Shown piece after piece: positions 6,583-10,302 of a stretch of DNA of 10,302 bases. The stretch comes from Methanomassiliicoccales archaeon (GTDB lineage: Archaea > Thermoplasmatota > Thermoplasmata > Sysuiplasmatales > Sysuiplasmataceae): NCBI GenBank assembly GCA_027365715.1, contig DAHXLZ010000247.1:1-10302 (forward strand), given 5' to 3'. The notes beneath the pieces are model-generated. The model was given only the letters and a program-made list of their open reading frames with translations. It was not told the DNA's origin and did not search any database. The stretch's first letter is position 1; each line of letters starts with the position of its first letter. A program made the position numbers and the translations under genes.

Positions 6583-7255
6583 TTTTGCAGTCCTTTCATT
6601 TCCGGTGCCTCGAATTTTCAAAAGGGAGAGCCGGCGGCATCAGCGCCGGTCTGAATTGCCGCACCTTTCCTTTCACCTCCTCCGGATACGATACTGTTTA
6701 CAGGCAGACGGTGGAGTCGCCGAAAGCCTGCCGGATGCGATCTGGCGTCGCATTTGTCAGGATAATTCCAGCGGTGGTCTTTGCTGTTGGCTACCCGGAA
6801 ACACATTCGCCTGTGATGTGAAAGATCTCGGGCTGCTTAATTTATGCGCAGGGGCATGGGAATCGTGTTTGCCGGAGATGCAGTGGTGATTAAGCGCGGG
6901 AAACAGTAACCGTCAGAGGCTTTTACACACGATTTGGACATTGCGGGAAAATCCACTGAAAAGATAATGCCTCTGCAGCCTTCGCTGATTCTTCCAGGAA
7001 ACTGCATGTCACTGAAGCGTGAGAACAGGAAAGTCCATCCGCCTGATGCTTCCGGCATTCGCACATAGGCGATTGATTTCCCGGGACTGCGGTGAACCGT
7101 TTAAGCCGTTGACGGCCGATGATGCAGCGCCAGCGTCAGTTCGGACCTCTTCCTGCCTTAGCCGCGCAATCCGGTTAGAGCAGTTTCTTCATTGCCGGAT
7201 GCTGCAGATTTTGCCAATGTATTTATATGATATGATAGTCAACCACTTAACTAAT
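6583..7255. other. 673-base region without a credible gene
   Basis: Open frames here (for example 6575-6889, and the upstream extension of the transporter frame from 7019) are rich in Arg, Cys and Ser, lack ribosome sites and show no family signature. Visible elements are a GC-rich hairpin (CCGGCG 6631-6636 with CGCCGG 6644-6649), a TATA-like TTAATTTAT (6837-6845) with no clear gene behind it, and the transporter promoter at 7222. A 21-codon frame at 6844-6909 (MRRGMGIVFAGDAVV...) is too short to judge. The region may hold a decayed gene or a non-coding RNA; neither can be shown here. Confidence 0.55.
7222..7230 (+). promoter_or_regulatory. TATA box of the MFS-marR operon
   Basis: TTTATATGA is a good archaeal TATA match. 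Initiation about 25 bases downstream falls near 7248-7255, directly before the ATG at 7256, so the mRNA is probably leaderless or nearly so. This agrees with the absence of a ribosome site before that ATG and argues against upstream starts in the same frame. Confidence 0.65.
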
Positions 7256-7263
7256 ATGGTTGA
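7239..7263 (+). promoter_or_regulatory. Inverted repeat over the transporter start, candidate MarR operator
   Basis: Arms TCAACCA (7239-7245) and TGGTTGA (7257-7263) are perfect reverse complements separated by 11 AT-rich bases. The element covers the predicted transcript start and the ATG, the position where a bound repressor would block the polymerase. MarR-family dimers bind palindromes of about this size, and the downstream gene encodes one. The assignment is inferred. Confidence 0.5.
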
Positions 7264-9094
7264 GTACAAGTGGGTAGCGCTATCCAACACAACACTTGGC
7301 GTAATGATGGCAATGATCAACAGCACCATCATTCTGATTTCACTCCCTGCTATTTTCAGAGGCATTGGCATAAATCCGCTATCGTCGTTCCAGTACCTTC
7401 TCTGGTTGCTGTTCGGCTACAACATCGTTACCGCGACACTCCTTGTCAGTTTCGGCAGGCTGTCTGATATTTTCGGCCGTGTAAGACTGTACAATCTCGG
7501 TTTCGCCGTCTTCACTGTGGCTTCAATAGCACTCTATCTGACGCCGGGTAGAGGGGATGCTGCCGCCGATTACATGATATTTTTCAGGATTATTCAGGGC
7601 ATCGGCGCCGCATTTCTGTTTTCCAACAGCGCGGCAATTCTGACCGATGCCTTCCCCCATACTGAAAGAGGCAAGGCGCTCGGCGTTAATCAGATAGCCG
7701 CTCTCGCAGGCTCCCTTGTCGGTTTAATTCTCGGCGGTGTTCTGGCAACTTTTGACTGGCGTTATGTGTTCCTGGTCAGTGTGCCGTTCGGTATCTTCGG
7801 GACGCTCTGGTCATATTACAGGCTGAAGGAACTCGTCATGCCGGCGGGGAAAAGCAGGATTGACATCGCAGGCAATTCCACCTTCGCGGGAGGGCTCACC
7901 CTTCTTCTGATTGGTGTAACCTACGGTCTTGTGCCGTACGGGAAGCTCAGTATGGGATGGTCGAGCCCCTGGGTTGTTTCATCAATTGCCGCGGGCATCA
8001 TTCTGCTCATTATTTTCCCTGTTGTTGAATTGAAAGTGGAGCAGCCGATGTTCAACCTCCGGCTTTTCAGGAGAAGAATTTTCGCTGCTGCAAATTTTGC
8101 AGGCATTCTTGGTGCAATCGCCAGAGGCGGCATGATGATTATGCTCATCATACTGCTTCAGGGCATATGGCTTCCGCTGCACGGCTACAGCTACGCTTCT
8201 ACACCGTTCTGGGCAGGTGTCTACATGATACCTATGATGGCCGGTTTCATCATCATGGCTCCATTGAGCGGGTGGCTGTCTGACCGCCACGGCGCGAGGA
8301 TCCTTTCAACAGCAGGCATGATAATTGCATCCATTTCGTTCGTCCTCTTCCTGTTTCTCCCATATGACTTTCAGTACTGGCAGTTTGCCATACTCCTCCT
8401 GGCACAGGGGATTGGAATGGGCATGTTTGCGGCTCCAAACACGGCATCCATCATGAATTCAGTTCCACCTGATCAGAGAGGTGCCGCGTCAGGCATGAGG
8501 GCAACCCTTCAGAACTCCGGTCAGACAGTGAGTCTCGCACTCTTCTTCATCATCATAATCGATTCACTCTCCTCATCCCTTCCTGCAGCTCTTTCTTCCG
8601 CCCTGAATTCCAGCGGCGCACCGCCGCAACTTGCTGCGTCAATAAGTTCCATCCCTCCAACGGGTGCACTGTTTTCCGCCTTCCTTGGAATCAACCCGGT
8701 GCTGGCCATACTGAATACATATCCGTCGCTCAGTTCGGCCCTCTCAACCCGGACATACGCCTTGCTTACGAGCAAACAGTGGTTCCCGTCTGTCATCGCA
8801 CTGCCATTCATGAGTGCACTCCATCTGGCGTTCCTGATCAGTGCCGTGCTATCCGTGACTGCAGCAGTCGTCTCACTTCTCAGGGGAAAGGTCTACATCT
8901 ACGACCTTGAAGAGAATAAGGAAAGTTCTACCGGCGGTTCTGCCGCTCCGCCGCCGCAACCTGTCCGGAAAAGAGCTATAGGGGCCGGACGCGGTACTGT
9001 GAAATCGGAACCGGATGAGGGACGTGCAATTAACGATGAGCACACGGAAAGCGGAGATGCTGACCTGTCCGGGATGCAGGGAGGTTCGAAGTAA
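7256..9094 (+). CDS. MFS drug-efflux transporter, DHA2 (14-helix) family
   Basis: A 612-residue integral membrane protein of the EmrB/QacA-type DHA2 family, expected to export drugs or other toxic compounds by proton antiport. Visible signatures are the TM1 segment [14 protein letters not shown] (20-33), MFS motif [12 protein letters not shown] (67-77) in the loop after TM2, the [10 protein letters not shown] helix, and a motif C equivalent [10 protein letters not shown] (152-161) followed by [12 protein letters not shown]. The TM1 acid of many DHA2 pumps is Asn22, and the proline of the GP pair in motif C is Leu. A loop of about 80 residues (438-518), rich in Ser/Ala/Pro, lies between the last two helices, and a hydrophilic tail (543-612) probably stays in the cytoplasm. 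The start at 7256 was chosen over a longer frame from 7019 because of the promoter at 7222 and because the extra 79 residues look non-coding. The marR gene follows after three bases. Confidence 0.9.
   Translation: MVEYKWVALSNTTLGVMMAMINSTIILISLPAIFRGIGINPLSSFQYLLWLLFGYNIVTATLLVSFGRLSDIFGRVRLYNLGFAVFTVASIALYLTPGRGDAAADYMIFFRIIQGIGAAFLFSNSAAILTDAFPHTERGKALGVNQIAALAGSLVGLILGGVLATFDWRYVFLVSVPFGIFGTLWSYYRLKELVMPAGKSRIDIAGNSTFAGGLTLLLIGVTYGLVPYGKLSMGWSSPWVVSSIAAGIILLIIFPVVELKVEQPMFNLRLFRRRIFAAANFAGILGAIARGGMMIMLIILLQGIWLPLHGYSYASTPFWAGVYMIPMMAGFIIMAPLSGWLSDRHGARILSTAGMIIASISFVLFLFLPYDFQYWQFAILLLAQGIGMGMFAAPNTASIMNSVPPDQRGAASGMRATLQNSGQTVSLALFFIIIIDSLSSSLPAALSSALNSSGAPPQLAASISSIPPTGALFSAFLGINPVLAILNTYPSLSSALSTRTYALLTSKQWFPSVIALPFMSALHLAFLISAVLSVTAAVVSLLRGKVYIYDLEENKESSTGGSAAPPPQPVRKRAIGAGRGTVKSEPDEGRAINDEHTESGDADLSGMQGGSK
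9080..9085 (+). promoter_or_regulatory. Ribosome-binding site of marR inside the transporter 3' end
   Basis: GGAGGT lies in the last codons of the transporter, 12 bases before the marR ATG. It supports translation of the regulator from the operon mRNA, with coupling likely across the three-base gap. The spacing is longer than ideal. Confidence 0.45.
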
Positions 9095-9097
9095 CAT

Positions 9098-9574
9098 ATG
9101 ACCGGCGATCAAAGAGCGCTGAGTGCCTGGGCTAAGCTGATTGACGTTGCAAGGATGATGAGGAGGGAATTTGATCAGGGTTTTCGCAATTTTGGTATTT
9201 CCTATGTTGAATTCAAAATACTCTCACTTCTTGAAAGCAGGGGGCCAATGACCATGGTTAACATAGCCGATGAGCTGATAATGACAAAGGCAGGCGTCAC
9301 CTTGCTTACCGACAGGCTGGAGGGAAGGAAACTCGTTGCGAGGGCAAGAAAGGAGGGGGACAGGCGCCTCATATACGTCGCAACGACAGCGAACGGCAGG
9401 GAACTGTTCAAAAGGGCCAATGCACACTACCTCAGTATGGTCGGGTCAAAGTTTGATGTCCTGAACGATGAAGACATAACACAGCTCATCGAAATAATGA
9501 AAAAAATGAATGCTGCGGTCAAAACTGAAGGCAGCCCGGCGGCTGTCACTGTCGCTGCATCAAAGGCTCATTGA
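9098..9574 (+). CDS. MarR-family transcriptional regulator
   Basis: A 158-residue winged-helix protein of typical MarR size. An N-terminal dimerisation helix (about 5-32) is followed by GISYVEFKILSLLE (33-46), the helix-turn-helix MTMVNIADELIMTKAGVTLLTDRLEGRKLV (51-80, with the recognition helix near 62-74), and the wing RKEGDRRLIYVATT (84-97) with the D-x-R signature of the family. The C-terminal helices (from about 100) complete the dimer interface, and the last 15 residues are Ala/Val-rich and probably flexible. Family members usually repress an adjacent efflux gene and release DNA when a phenolic or lipophilic ligand binds. Being second in the transporter operon, it would control its own level; the inverted repeat at 7239-7263 is the candidate site. 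The ligand is unknown. Confidence 0.92.
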   Translation: MTGDQRALSAWAKLIDVARMMRREFDQGFRNFGISYVEFKILSLLESRGPMTMVNIADELIMTKAGVTLLTDRLEGRKLVARARKEGDRRLIYVATTANGRELFKRANAHYLSMVGSKFDVLNDEDITQLIEIMKKMNAAVKTEGSPAAVTVAASKAH

Positions 9575-9603
9575 GGCAGGTGTGAAATCGAATTCCCCAT
9601 CTG

Positions 9604-10302
9604 TCACCGGATTGTGGCCTTTACATACTCTCCGAAGAGCGGTGTAAATAAACTGTAATTGCCCCGTCCGACTTTGCGTACGCAATCCTTGTTAACCAGT
9701 CGATCCAAAGCCATCCACACTGTTTTCAACGGAACATCGCAAATGCGACTCACCGATTTCGGCGTGGACGGTCCATCCAGCTTTGCAAGACCGGCCAGTA
9801 TTTCCCTTTCCCTGGGGCTTGCAGCATCAAACCTCTCTCTGAAAAGCTGAACTGAGAGTCTGGACATCACCACCGGAACGATGCTGTCAAAGACCCTTGC
9901 ATCTAGATTCTTTTCGCCTGTTTCAAAAGCAAAGAATCCAAAGGTCTGGACGACATATGGATGCCCCCCACTTTTTTCATAAACTTTCTGGACCGCATCG
10001 CTCTTGAATTTGCGCTGGAATGCTTCCATCGGCCTTTCCAGTATTTCTCGCGTCTCATCCAGCACCATTTCCTTAATTTCCAGTGGAAGAAAGAACCTTT
10101 CCATCGGGGAGTGAATTTCCCTGATGCCTCTGAAAAGGTCCAATTTACCGGCCACGACCAGCATGTAATTCAATATTCTCGGCAAGAATGAAAGCGTCGA
10201 GTAGAACCAGGAAGTTCTTCCAGAACTACTCACTGAACGTCTCGATAATGGGTTCGGGCGTATCAGTGCAGAGGCAGGGAGGAGTTTCACTCCTGCAGGA
10301 TG
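9604..10302 (-). CDS. Archaeal AAA-type ATPase, C-terminal part with winged-helix domain (5' end outside window)
   Basis: About 230 residues of a larger P-loop ATPase whose Walker A and B motifs lie beyond the window. Numbering from the GTG at 10290, visible parts are the sensor-type strand ILNYMLVVAGKLDLF (about 39-53), HSPMERFFLPLEIKEM (about 60-75), the helical lid DETREILERPMEAF (about 78-91), SGGHPYVVQTFGFFAF, and a winged-helix domain (about 157-228; SPREREILAGLAKL ... GRGNYSLFTPLFGEY). Proteins of this archaeal-type ATPase group are numerous in archaea and mostly of unknown role. The frame is open to the window end, but residues before the sensor strand (SRRSVSSSGRTSW) look atypical. 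Another minus frame of the same DNA gives a more family-like helix, so a frameshift is possible. The gene converges on marR with 29 bases between the stops and no obvious T tract. Confidence 0.75.
   Translation of the reverse strand, partial: HPAGVKLLPASALIRPNPLSRRSVSSSGRTSWFYSTLSFLPRILNYMLVVAGKLDLFRGIREIHSPMERFFLPLEIKEMVLDETREILERPMEAFQRKFKSDAVQKVYEKSGGHPYVVQTFGFFAFETGEKNLDARVFDSIVPVVMSRLSVQLFRERFDAASPREREILAGLAKLDGPSTPKSVSRICDVPLKTVWMALDRLVNKDCVRKVGRGNYSLFTPLFGEYVKATIR

Noticed and set aside
6631..6649. GC-rich hairpin as an intrinsic terminator of the glycosyltransferase gene
   Set aside because: No T tract follows it, and archaeal termination generally depends on the T run rather than the hairpin.
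6575..6889. Open frame of 104 codons overlapping the end of the glycosyltransferase
   Set aside because: Begins with a GTG inside the preceding gene without a ribosome site; composition (many Arg, Cys, Trp, His) and lack of any family signature look like chance.
7019..7255. N-terminal extension of the transporter frame by 79 residues
   Set aside because: The extension is Arg/Ser/Cys-rich with no ribosome site at 7019, contains the TATA box, and precedes a normal MFS TM1. The ATG at 7256 fits the promoter.
7239..7263. Inverted repeat as a mobile-element end or attachment site
   Set aside because: There is no partner copy, target duplication or integrase/transposase in the window; its place over a promoter next to a MarR gene fits an operator better.

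Overview
The window most likely comes from an archaeon of the Thermoplasmata, probably a moderate-GC lineage. The reasons are AT-rich TATA-type boxes 20-30 bases before likely transcript starts, oligo-T tracts rather than classic bacterial terminators, purine-rich GGTGA/GGAGG ribosome sites, a large parallel beta-helix surface protein ending in a membrane helix plus a basic tail, and an ATPase of the kind expanded in archaea. This is inferred from style and gene families. No rRNA or other phylogenetic marker is present.

Layout. Bases 1-414 hold the C-terminal end of an anhydro-N-acetylmuramic acid kinase-like sugar kinase. A 517-base gap follows, with two adjacent hairpins, a T tract and an AT-rich promoter. 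Bases 932-4861 encode a 1309-residue surface protein: an N-terminal hydrophobic segment, a long beta-helix with about 18 tandem N-S-x-F-S-N-D-Y-Y-G-G units, an Ig-like domain, two fibronectin type III domains and a C-terminal membrane anchor. A T tract ends that unit. A new promoter then precedes a small unrecognised protein with an HxxCxxCxC cluster (5203-5658) and a cytosolic family 2 glycosyltransferase of the dolichyl-phosphate sugar synthase type (5746-6582).

A 673-base stretch without a credible gene leads to a compact drug-efflux operon: a DHA2-family (14-helix type) MFS transporter (7256-9094) and, three bases later, a MarR-family regulator (9098-9574). The transporter promoter has a TATA box whose predicted start lies almost at the ATG, and a 7-bp-arm inverted repeat spans that start codon, so autorepression by the MarR protein is a natural hypothesis. 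Convergent to this operon, on the minus strand, lies the C-terminal half of an AAA-type archaeal ATPase with a winged-helix tail (9604 to the window end). Its upstream part may carry a frameshift.

The surface protein is rich in N-x-S/T sequons and the glycosyltransferase belongs to a family that charges lipid carriers for glycosylation. The two could be functionally linked, but they appear to be transcribed separately. No mobile element, CRISPR array, tRNA or rRNA was seen.
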